Positions 50,401 through 61,100 of a DNA stretch of 64,000 nucleotides are shown here, piece after piece. This DNA is from Mesorhabditis belari. Taxonomy: Eukaryota > Nematoda > Chromadorea > Rhabditida > Rhabditidae. The notes beneath the pieces are model-generated. The model had not been told where the DNA came from. It made no database searches and worked only from the letters and a program-made list of their open reading frames with translations. How positions within the stretch are numbered: the first letter of the stretch is position 1; each line of letters opens with the position of its first letter. Position numbers and translations under genes: made by a program. The stretch spans positions 757,565-821,564 of the forward strand of contig CAUEEP010000758.1 of NCBI GenBank assembly GCA_958450365.1, written 5' to 3'.

Positions 50401-51499
50401 ATGGAAAAATTAGTTTTATTCGGTCATTTAATTTTCTGTTTTACTTTTGTGCATTTGTTTTTCGTGTTCGGATCACATGGTTGGTTTATTTTGAAACAAA
50501 AAAAATTGTTTAACAAGCAACATAACATAAGCAACTTAAGCATCAACTTTAGCATCAACTTAAGCATCAACTTAAGCAGCAACTTAAGCAGCAACTTTAG
50601 CTTAAGCAAATCCCATAATTCTTAAAGTTTGGAAAGGAAAACTTTCAAAAGTTCTTTTTTAACACGTTGACGACATTGTCACCTGATGTTGTCTGACACA
50701 TATTCGTTCGCCTGGGACATTGTCACCTGATGTCAGGTGACATTTTTTGTCGAAAAAAAACAACGTTGTCCCATGCGATTGTTTGTGCAAAAACGCCATT
50801 GTCGTCAACGTGTTAAAAGATTTTTTTAAAGTTCTTTTTAAATGATCTTTTTTTAAATGATCTTTTTTAAATGATCTTTTTTAAATGATCCTTTTCAAAA
50901 GATCTTTTTCAAAGATCTTTTTTAAAAGATCTTTTTCAAAAGTTCTTTTCAAATGTCTTTTCAAAAGATTCAATAATTGGATATAATCTTTTTACGGTAT
51001 TCGCGTGGGTGACGTGATCGGTTTGGGATATATCGGAAACGAGGATTCACGCGCCATTCCGGCTGGTGTCGATCCCGATGTTTATGCGAGAGTGGGTGGG
51101 CGGGAAATCGATAAAACCAAATAACCAAATCGTATAACAAAAAAAAAACCCAAAAAGATTACTTGTTATTCGAATACAGAACTCTAATCTAGAAAGAAAA
51201 ATGGATAAATCTTTTGCAATAGATTCAAAATGGATAGGTTTTTTTGTTGCGAAAGTTTACAACACAATTACACTGCATAAGAACAAAAGCTCTTTTATTA
51301 TAAAAGCTCAAAAAAGATTTCAAAAAAACGATTCTTTATCTTAAATTGAATATAAAATCTCTGAAATCACTGAAATCACTGAAAACGATTTGATTTTTAT
51401 AAAAATTCTATAAAAACTTTTGAGATTTTCCATCGCCGTGTGATCACTGACGAGAACGGAGTGAGCTTTGATGTGACACGAGATCTCAGTCAAGTTTGA
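50401..51499 (+). CDS. small unrecognised secreted or anchored protein, possibly a pseudogene
   Basis: Exon A (50401-50479): MEKLVLFGHLIFCFTFVHLF and then FGSH, a signal or anchor sequence, with a GTTGGT donor. Exon B (50997-51091): GIRVGDVIGLGYIGNEDSR, then IPAGVDPDVYAR, donor GTGGGT. Exon C (51425-51499): HRRVITDENGVSFDVTRD and LSQV, then TGA. A and B share phase and B and C share phase 0; AATAAA follows at 51606. The weak point is exon B: no AG precedes it; the intron would end TTTTTACG. This could be a mutated acceptor, a read error or a wrong join. Exon B could also run on to TAA at 51124. I do not recognise the protein. The A-B intron holds two short arrays and a TTAA-flanked MITE. Confidence 0.45.
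50663..50812. mobile_element. 150-bp TTAA-flanked MITE, piggyBac-like
   Basis: Inverted ends CACGTTGACGACATTG and CAATGGCGTCGT-like complement (ATTGTCGTCAACGTG), flanked by TTAA at 50659-50662 and 50813-50816. TTAA target duplication is the piggyBac signature. Confidence 0.75.
50829..50965. repeat. TTTTTTAAATGATCTT repeats
   Basis: About eight units of TCTTTTTTAAATGA and TCTTTTTCAAAAGA, several locally self-complementary. Confidence 0.85.
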
Positions 51500-51605
51500 A
51501 ACGAAAAGAGATTTCTGAGGAAGATTTTTAGATTTTATGGAACCGTTGGCAAAGCTATTGGAAAGGAAAATGATTCAGAAATATTAGAAATAAATATTTT
51601 TATCG

Positions 51606-51611
51606 AATAAA
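51606..51611 (+). promoter_or_regulatory. AATAAA polyadenylation signal
   Basis: Lies 107 bases after the stop at 51499, a typical nematode 3' UTR distance. It supports the end of the small gene ending there. Confidence 0.55.
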
Positions 51612-51887
51612 AAACCCTGGTTTAGTTTTTTTAGTTCAAAAGAGACAGTCAACGATGTACTCAAGCTAAACACATCCAATTTCCGTCTACTCATTCGTTT
51701 TCAATTCAAGAATTACCTTTTATAAGTTTAACTGCACCAGAAGGCTTATGTTTACACTTTTGAGCAAAGTTTTGAACAAAGTTTTGAGCAAAGTACATTT
51801 AAAAGTCGAAGGTTTTTTACTTGATTCTGGTTTTTTGTTCATCAGAAGAATGTTTCCTAAAAAAATTGAAGTGAGAGTTGGACATCA

Positions 51888-52225
51888 TACCCATAAGCCT
51901 TATACCCATGAGCTTTATACCTATGAGCCTTATACCCATAAGCCTTATACCCATAAGCCTTATACCCATAAGCCTGATACCCATAAGCCTTATACCCATG
52001 ATCCCTATACCCATGATCCCTATACCCATAAGCCTTATACCCATAAGCTTTATACCCATAAGCCTTATACCCATAAGCCTTATACCCATAAGCCTTATAC
52101 CCATAAGCCTTATACCCATAAGCCTTATACCCATAAGCCTTATACCCATGAGCCTTATACCCATAAGCCCTATACCCATGATCCCTATACCCATGATCCC
52201 TATACCCATGATCCCTATCCCCATG
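51888..52225. repeat. 15-bp minisatellite TATACCCATAAGCCT
   Basis: About 22 units with GAGCCT and GATCCC variants. Open in three frames; the 51748-52284 frame reads YTHKP repeats. No splice or start context supports translation. Confidence 0.97.
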
Positions 52226-52596
52226 AGCCAGAGGGTACGCACAAAGTCATACCCATGACCGAAATGTTGAAAATTTTTTTGTGAAACTCATTGGGAAACA
52301 AATTGGATGAGGTGAATTGCAAAAAGATATTTGAGAGAGAAAACGAGTGATCAAATCGTGGATCGGAGCTGTCATTGGAATGGTCATCCCACCACGAGCA
52401 CTCATCCATCCCCTTCCCTTCCCTTCCCTTTTCCCTTTCTCTTTTCACAATCTTCTGAATTATCTAAAGATTCTCTTGATTATAATAGTAAAAGATCGTT
52501 TTGTTTGTCTCTTTTCTCTTCATTTCTCTATTCATTTCTTTTGTTTCAAAATTCTAACTATCATTTAAATTAAAAAAAACATTCTAAGGCTATCAT

Positions 52597-52695
52597 TTGA
52601 CATCTAAACGCACACTGTAGCAGCACTGAAAGTTCAAAGTTAGACTACGTGACTGTACGCTCGTCATTATCGCGTTCTATTAGAGTATTTACGGT
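52597..52695. mobile_element. family B MITE fragment
   Basis: CATCTAAACGCACACTGTAGC...GACTACGTGACTGTACG...GAGTATTTACGGT matches the right half of 49308-49578. Confidence 0.6.
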
Positions 52696-52740
52696 GTATT
52701 GCATTTTCAAGCTTGATCTGCATAATTGCAAATAGCTTTA

Positions 52741-52860
52741 TCTATTGGGTTGGTAGAAAAGTCCTTTCGGATTTTTTGGGAGAGTACCTTAAATTTGTCC
52801 AATTTTGACGTCTTATAGCTCATCCTAAAGCTGAATTCAAGACGGATCAATTGGAACGAA
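52741..52860. mobile_element. solitary mariner-type end
   Basis: TTGGGTTGGTAGAAAAGTCC...GAGAGTACCTTAAATT matches the left end of the 63282-63851 element. No right end was found. Confidence 0.75.
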
Positions 52861-54084
52861 AATAACTTGATCAGAATTCTAGATCTATGAAAATGATTCG
52901 GATTGAATCTATGATGCAGCTTCTTTAATAATCATTCTATTTATTCTATTTATTTTTCTTTGACGATCTGATCCCTTTTCTTCCGATCACCGTTCGATTG
53001 TCGATTTCCTTATTTTTTCTTTCTTTCAAGACACTCGTTAGCATTGTTATTTTCTGCTTGTTTGAGGATCACTTTCAACAAATGTTTTTAAGGGTGAGGA
53101 AGGGGAATGGATGAATTGCTGGGAAATCCACAAACATTGGATATGAGAGGGGACACTTGGAAGGGAGAAGTAGAGAATGCGCTTCCTGGAGGCTTCAGTC
53201 TGTCTTTGTATTAAAAGTGTAGTGTTTAAGATTTGATAGGCCTTAGAAAACAATTGCTCTTGAGTTTCCTTAGTTAGTTGCAAAGGCGTTAACTACAAAA
53301 ATGGAAAACAGCCTCGAAGCTACAGCTGGCAATGTCAGGAGAAAGGCAGATGCTGGTCTTGGTGTGGCTGCAAGTCCGACAAACCCCTGAATTCAGCAGA
53401 AACCAAGTCTAGACTTTTTCTAGAGTTATTGACCGTTTATGGGTGTTCCAAGGGTTCTAAAAACCTTTTGCTTGTAGTTCGAGAGCTAAAATTTCCGACT
53501 CAATGCAAGGGAACTGGTACAATAGTTATACTAGACTAAAGTACAGGTTTGGAAATGGTAAAGAGATGCTAGCTTCTTGTTGAAGAGCTTCTTGCTGAAG
53601 ATCTTCCTGCTAAAGTTCTTCTAGCTGATCTGAAGCCTGTCCCTTCTCCAATCCATCCCAATCCTCAATATTCTTCTCACTGTTCTTCTGTTCTTGGACT
53701 TACCCCCTCAAGAGTCGAAGAGAAATCCCCGCAAATATTGTCTTTTCTTTTCTTTGTCTGTGAAAATGGACATTGTTTGAAAAGATTTTTGAGTGATCTT
53801 TTTTGTCCATTTTTTTTTGTTGCAATGGACTGGAACCATCAACTTTGAAAGAACAATGGCATGTCTGACCAAGAGCAATCATCTCTTTGTTGATTGCACG
53901 TCGAGTGTTCTACTGATGGCACAACAGATTCAATCTTTTCCTCATCTCGGTAATCTTTGTCAAGCTTTTTCATCTATTCCACTAATTCTTTGTAGCTTTC
54001 GATTTTCTAGAAGTTTACATTTATTTGATCTAAAAATTCTCTAGATTCGGCAAAAGTTATGAGCTAAGGTTCTGATCTGATTTG
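52861..54084. other. no gene seen
   Basis: Scattered short open frames without splice support. AGCTTCTTGCTGAAGATCTT words near 53570-53630. Confidence 0.4.
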
Positions 54085-54300
54085 ATAGCATAGATCATTA
54101 GATCTTTAGATCATTAGATGTTTAGATGTTTAGATCATTAGGTCATTAGATCATTAGATGTTTAGATGTTTAGTTCATTAGATCATTAGATCATTAGATC
54201 ATTAGCTCATTAGATCTTTAGATCATTAGCTCATTAGATCTTTAGATCATTAGATCATTTGATGTTTAGATCATTAGATCATTAGATCATCATTAGATTT
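54085..54300. repeat. ATTAGATCATTAGATGTTT minisatellite
   Basis: Units of TTAGATCA, TTAGATGT and TTAGCTCA. Confidence 0.95.
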
Positions 54301-55134
54301 TTCAAAAACTTTTTGTGTATAAGGTTGATGGCTTGATGATTTCTGGCTTGACCAGGCTTGATTTCTGACGGAGCTCTGGTTTTGCCTTGTTCAACTTACC
54401 CTGGTTCCCTTATATGTTCCTGTTTCCTCCTGGGTCAGTTGATTTCCTTTAAAAGCAAAGATTTCTTAAAAAAGAAAGGATCGTTTAAAGGCTTGGCATA
54501 AAAAAAATGAAGACTAGAAGAAGAATTTTATGATAAACCGACCAAGGGAAAAGAAAAGAAGGGATGGAAAGAGGGAAAACTGGGAGGAGAACAGAGACAA
54601 GGCTAGGGGTGTTGTTCTTTTCCATCGCCTTTCCCAGTTGGGCACTCCAGGATCCCTGGACTCTTTCCAGTCTTTTTTAACTTTCAGAAGATACCAAAAG
54701 CTATCATTTTTTTTTTCTTTACTTGATCATTCTGATATCTGATGTCAACGAGTTTTCCACGAGTCCTATGAGTGAATGAGTAGTGAATGAGTACTTTAGA
54801 ATGAGTACTTGACTCATTCTAAAGTGTGCCCGATTACCGTAAAGGCTTGGCTGAAGATTACGGTAAACGGGCACAGTTTAAAGCAATCTATAAGCTTTGA
54901 AATTTTGCATTCTTCATCGCTTTATGTCTTTTTGTTTGCTGTAATTGCTGCTGTTTTAAATTGCTGCTTTAATTTCATTTTAAAAGTTGAAATCTTTGAT
55001 CATTGTTCTTTTCGAACAAATTTCTAACGCAAAAATTTGAATTTAGAAAGAAATTCTTCGAGCAAACTAAACTTTTGCTATAAATTTTGATTATTTTCGC
55101 TTTTCACTCGACTTTTCTGCAAAATCTTGTCGAA
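54301..55134. other. no gene seen
   Basis: A 54783-54890 segment carries CTAAAGTGTGCCCG...TTACGGTAAACGGGCACAG, a small worn inverted repeat. Otherwise unremarkable. Confidence 0.4.
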
Positions 55135-58100
55135 ATGCGGGATCGAAAACGATTTTTCCTCGTTCTTCTCGCCATTTTCTCGTCGATTGCGGTTGAGGTG
55201 GGGGTTTTTTTTTTTTTGTAAAATTCTTTATCTAACAGCGATAATTTGTGAGATTGTTTGTCTCACATTACTCAAATTGTATTGCAATTCGGACAAGAAT
55301 ACTGTTTAATGTAGCTTATGATTGCCAAATTTTAATCCAAATTTTAGTCTTTTACAGAACGTCGTAACGCTAAAAGTAAGGCAAATAAGTAAGGTAAAAA
55401 GCTTTAAATTGCTGTGCGAGCACGTGTGGCTGACTGGTTAAGTGTCTTTTATCTTAATTCTTAATCGGAAGGTCGAGGGTTCGAACCCCACATGCGACAT
55501 GGTCACCCCCTTCGGATTTCCTTTCCCTTCGGGTTGAGAGGTTTTCTGGAGGGCAGTCTGGTGGTTGTGGCCCCAGTTCTTTAAAGTGACAAGCCACTCC
55601 TTCATCGTCATCTTCCCTTCACCACCAAAAAAGCTATTTAGTTCCCCATTGAGCTTAGGGTTAGGGAGCCGTCTGTCATGACGTGGGTTAAGTTAAGATA
55701 TAGCCTAGTATTGTGTGTGTCGTTGTATTGTGATTGATATATTTCGTGTATGCGATAAATTCACCACTGGTAGCCCCAGTCGGTATTTTTTTTTAAAAAA
55801 ATTCGGACAAGAATACTGTTTAATGTAGCTTATGATATACCAAATTTTAATCCAAATTTTACTCTTTTACAGAACGTCGTAACGCTAAAAGTAAGGCAAA
55901 TAGGTAAAAAGCTTTAAATTGCTCACAAATTTTGTAAACTTTTCAAAAGGAAATCATCTCTTTTGCCTTTCCCCTAAATCCTTCATGTAATCATCTCGTC
56001 ATTTGATTTCTTTTCCCTTCTTTTTCCCTTCCAAATGACCAATCGTTTCCGCGTATGTTTGCCCAATAAATAGACGGATTCGGGACTTGTTTCTTAAAAA
56101 AATAACTTGAGATGTTGATTCTAGAAATTAGATAGTTGATTTGAACAAAAATCAAGCCAATGATTGATCATGAAAAGTGAGGTTTAGGAGAAAGTTGTTA
56201 GGAGAAAGTTGTTAGGAGAAAGTTGTTAGGAGAAAGTTGTTAGGAGAAAGTTGTTAGGAGAAAGTTGTTAGGAGAAAGTTGTTAGGAGAAAGTTGTTAGG
56301 AGAAAGTTGTTAGGAGAAAGTTGTTAGGAGAAAGTTGTTAGGAGAAAGTTGTTAGGAGAAAGTTGTTAACACATTCACGAGTGGCGATTGTTAGTTATTG
56401 TCGACGATCGCAAACTGTTGATGATGATGATTGTCGCGAATCGTGAAAGAAATCGGTGACTGTGCAAAGGAAAGGGTTTTGCCAATAGCTGAATCAAAAA
56501 CGCTAAATATTATAGCTATTGTTAGTTATTGTTAGTTATTGTTAGTTATTGTTAGTTATTGTTAGTTATTGCTTTAACAATAGCGCCAATTCTTTAGTTT
56601 CTCTAGTTGCAATAGGCTATTCGGACAAGAATAGTTTCCCTATTGCAATAGGTTATTCGGAAAAGAATACTGTATAATGTAGCTTATGATTGCCAAATTT
56701 TAATCCAAATTTTAGTCTTTTACAGAACATCGTAAAGCTAAGAGTAAGGCAAATAGTAAAAAGCTTTAACTTTCCCTCAAATCTTGTAAACTTTTCAAAA
56801 GGAAATCATCTCTTGTAACATCAACAGATTACTGAAAGACAAGAGCTGTAGTTGGTGATGAAATGTACTACTCTTACTCTTAGCTTTACGATGTGTAGTG
56901 TGTTCCTCGCGAGTAATGCGTTTTTTAAAATGCACACTTTCGGACAAAATTATCGTACTTTTAGCAAAAATTATTGCAAAAAAAATGACCAGCCCCGCAT
57001 TATACCGTATTTCTTCGAATAGAAGACCGGGTAAAGAGTATGATCGCGTACTCCTGCGTAGCAGCCCTTTTTAAAATTTCTTTTCTGCATAAAAGCTTTC
57101 AATGAAGGGCTATAGAGCTGGAAAATGGCTCAAAAATGCCACATGAGCTAACAGATTTTTGAACCATTTTCCAGCTCTATAGCCCTTCAGCTCGAAAGCT
57201 TTTATGCAGAAAAGAAATTTTAAAAAGGGCTGCTACGCAGGAGTACGCGATCATACTCTTTACCCGGTCTTCTATTCGAAGAAATACGGTATACGACACT
57301 TTTTAAAGATACTCAGCCGTTTGACTGATTTGGTGGGAAATCCTTTTCAATGTAAAAAAATGATTTTTTTTTTTTGAAGAACCTGCGCAAAAAATTGCTT
57401 TTATATTATTTTCGCGCAGGCGCGCTTTTTAGAAAACGCATTAGACCTACAATTACTCGAGCTATTTATTCGAGTAAAAAAAACTACTCATCCAAATTTA
57501 CTCGAGTAATTACTTACTCGCGAGGAATACACTCTATTTCATTGAAAATGATAAAAGAAGTCTTTTAAACTGTAGGTTTTTTTAAGATGTTTTTACTTAG
57601 CTTTGTTTTTAACAATCAATTTTTCAAATGAAATTTCAAATGAATATTATTATTGCTATGACACATTTCCCCTTTCAAACTCCAAACTCAAACTTTTCCT
57701 TTCATAAATTGATAGACTAATTTACTCAAATCTAAGCTATCATTTAAGATATGATATTGATTTTAAATGTAAATGTTAGCCTTAGAGCCTTAAGAGAGAG
57801 AGAGAGCCTTAGGGTAAATCTGACACTTGAGAATTTCGAAAGAAAATCCTTCCACTCGATTGACGGTGTTCTGTGTTCGATCACTTCACGCCAGTCTTTT
57901 CCCCATTTTCACCATCCACTTCCATTTCCATTGTCTTTTCGAAAAGCAGAAACAAGCTTAAGTCTTGTTCTTGTCTTTTTCTTCTTTTCTTCTTCTTCTT
58001 CTTCTTCTGAAAAGCCTTTTTGGGGTCGTACATGATGACAAAGAGAGCACTATTCGCACTTCTTCAAGACAAAGTTCTTTCTTTCCTTCTTTCTTTCTTT

Positions 58101-61100
58101 CTTTCTTTTCTTTCTTTTCTTTCTTTCTTTCTTTCTTTTCTTTCTTTTCTTTTCCCGTATCTTTTTCTGTTCACTGTTTACAAATCAGCAATAGCTTCAA
58201 GACTTTGTGGAAAAGACTGGTTGGAAAAGAATTCGTGAAGTGACGAAGGGAAAAGGAAAAGGAAAAGGAAAAGGAAAACAACAGAAAAAAAGGAATTTAG
58301 AAAACGCACTGTAAATTGAGAAACCAGGATTGAGTCTGTAAATTGAGCAACCAAGAAATGTTTAAACCCATTTCAAGGCCTGAATCCTAAGCTAAGATGC
58401 AAGCTGAAGCTGTCTTTGGTCTGTTCTTTGTAATCAGGATTAGATCAAAGCAAGCAGCTAGACTAACTGGCTTCTGAGGTACTTGTAAAAACACCTGAGC
58501 CAATCAGAATTCAGATTAGTTGCGCAATATCAGCCTAGCAATATCCTGAACTCAAATGATTTGTTGTTTACTGTACTATACCAGTAGATTCTTTGTAAAC
58601 AACTATAGATCTAGTCTTGTAAGTCTTTCTGTTCTGTTCTGTTTCTGTTCTGTTTCTATTCCAGTTTTTCGTTTCACAAAAGCTTTCAGATTCAAAAAAA
58701 AAGTTTATTTTCTAGTCTAGACTAATAAGTTTCTCTTTGTTTATTCAAAACAAAAAAAAAACTAAAAATCGTATCAAAAAAAGCTGTTTATTTAAAGTAA
58801 AGAAAAAATATTTTGGTTTTGGTAAAGAGAAAGGGAAAGAATGGATTTGTCTTTTTACTTATTCGAGTTCTCAAATTACAACTACTCATCTCGTATTGTT
58901 GAAGGGGAAATCGAGCTGATCTTGTTGAAGGGGAAATGTTGAAGGGGAAATCGAGCTGATCTTGTTTTCAACTCTATCAAAATCTATCAAAAATATGGAA
59001 TAGATTGAAAAAATTTCGTTTAAGAACATTTCGTTTAAGAAACAGAATGATTATCTTTCACTTAAAAGGCTTAAAACGTTTGAAATCGTTTTAAATCGTC
59101 TTAAATCGTTTTAAATCGTCTTGAAGCGCTTTCAATCATCTTAAATCGTTTTAAATCGTCTTAAAAGCATTTTCAATCGTCTTGAAACGTTTTCAATCGT
59201 TTTAAATCGTCTTAAAAGCATTTTCAATCGTTTTAAATCATTTTAAATCGTCTTAAAAGCATTTTCAATCGTCTTAAATCGTTTTCAATAGTTTTAAATC
59301 GTCTTAAAAGCATTTTCAATCGTTTTAAATCGTTTTCAATAGTTTTAAATCGTCTTAAAAGCATTTTCTAAAACGTGCTTTTACAAACAAACTACCTCTA
59401 CGGTAACTTTTCGACTTTACCCCCAGAAAACAGTGTTTTAGAAAAGCTAGTAGCTTAGTTGAACAAAAATTCGATCCAAATAAACATAGATCTAGATCTA
59501 GACAGAAATCTAGAAAGACAGAGATTGACAAAAGAAAAACAAAAGAATTTGAACTCTTTTGTGCCAAATTTAATCCCGTTGACGTAGAAAAAAAACCTTT
59601 CTTATCAATGACAATAGATTTCTTTGAATGCCACCATTTCATTCTGCCATTTTGTCACACATTCAAGTGTCAGCGTCTACCATTTTTCTGAAGAGAAAAT
59701 AAAGCAATTCTTCTAGAGTGGTCTGCGCGCCAAAAACAATGCGCTTTTTTTCTGCTTTTCTTGAGCATTCTTTCCACACACACACACACTTTGTTTTGAT
59801 GAAAAGAAAGAGAGAAACAAAAAAAGGACACGAAAGAAATGCTTTGGAGTGAAATCGAGGAAGTGAAATGATTGTCGTTGAATATTGAACACAATATTAC
59901 CTTCTTTCTATTGTAATAGAAAATAATAAAAACAAAAGCCAATTTTCCCCTTAGACATCACGAATTTGTGCTTAAAGTCTTTCAAAGAAAGATTCGTGAT
60001 TTAGAGATGCAAATTTCACACAATCCCTTTCCAGGAACTCTATCAAGAGAGTATTACCTGGTACCTACATACCTCAGAGGTATCCCCATACCTGGTATCC
60101 CTATACCTCAGAGGTATCCCCATACCTGGTAACCCCATACCTCAGAGGTAACCCCATACCTCAGAGGTAACCCCATACCTGGTAACCCCATACCTCAGAG
60201 GTATTCCCATACCTGGTAACCTCATACCTGGTTTTGTGTGCTAAATTAGTGCATTTTTAGGTAACCCCCATACCTCCGTGGTATCTTTTATGAATAAGAA
60301 CAATGATTAAACGAGGAAACAAATATCTTTTTGATTAAACAATCATCAAAATATATATTAAAATAAGCTTGTTTTTTCTTTCTACTAAAATGCGTCATTC
60401 TCTTGATAAATCAAGCTTTCTGACAAAAACCCCATTTTGCCATCTTTCCAGGAGCCCTATTTTGCTTTTACTATTTATAAACACTATAAAACACTTAAGA
60501 ATTGATTTTAGTGCTTTAACAAAAAAGCAAAAACTTTTTGACAGTGAGGGGATTCGAACTAGGGACGGGGAGCTAAAGGATAGCACGAAGGACGAGCACA
60601 CTCTCCCCTACACTATCCGTTCGTTCACTATCCCCTACACCATCCGTTCGTTCACTATCCCCTACACCATCCGTTCGTTCACGATCCCCTACACCATCCG
60701 TTCACCAATTCTCGGAAAGTAATTCGGCCTCATACCGCGGTGTTTTTCCAAAAAACCCTCAAACTTTAAGAGTATTTTTCTCGAAAACTGGAGCTTTAGG
60801 GAGCTTTAGAGCTGATTCAAATCAATTTTTGATCTGTAAAAGTGTTCTATCAGAGCTACGGTGCACTAAACTATCAATAAGTCAAATCACAAAATACCAA
60901 AGTACTTACAAAGTACAAAAATCAAATTTCCAGGCGTCGAAACGAACGCGACGACAACAAACGGGATGCGGGTGTTCAGCTTTTTGCAATTGTCAACCCT
61001 CATACCCGTCGACATCGATCTCATTCTCGATTCCAATTATGACACCGACATGTCAATGTCAACAAGCGCCACAATGCCAACAACAATGCTCGGTGACACA

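Noticed and set aside
51748..52284. 178-codon frame of YTHKP repeats
   Set aside because: 15-bp array open in several frames; no splice context and no recognisable non-repeat part.
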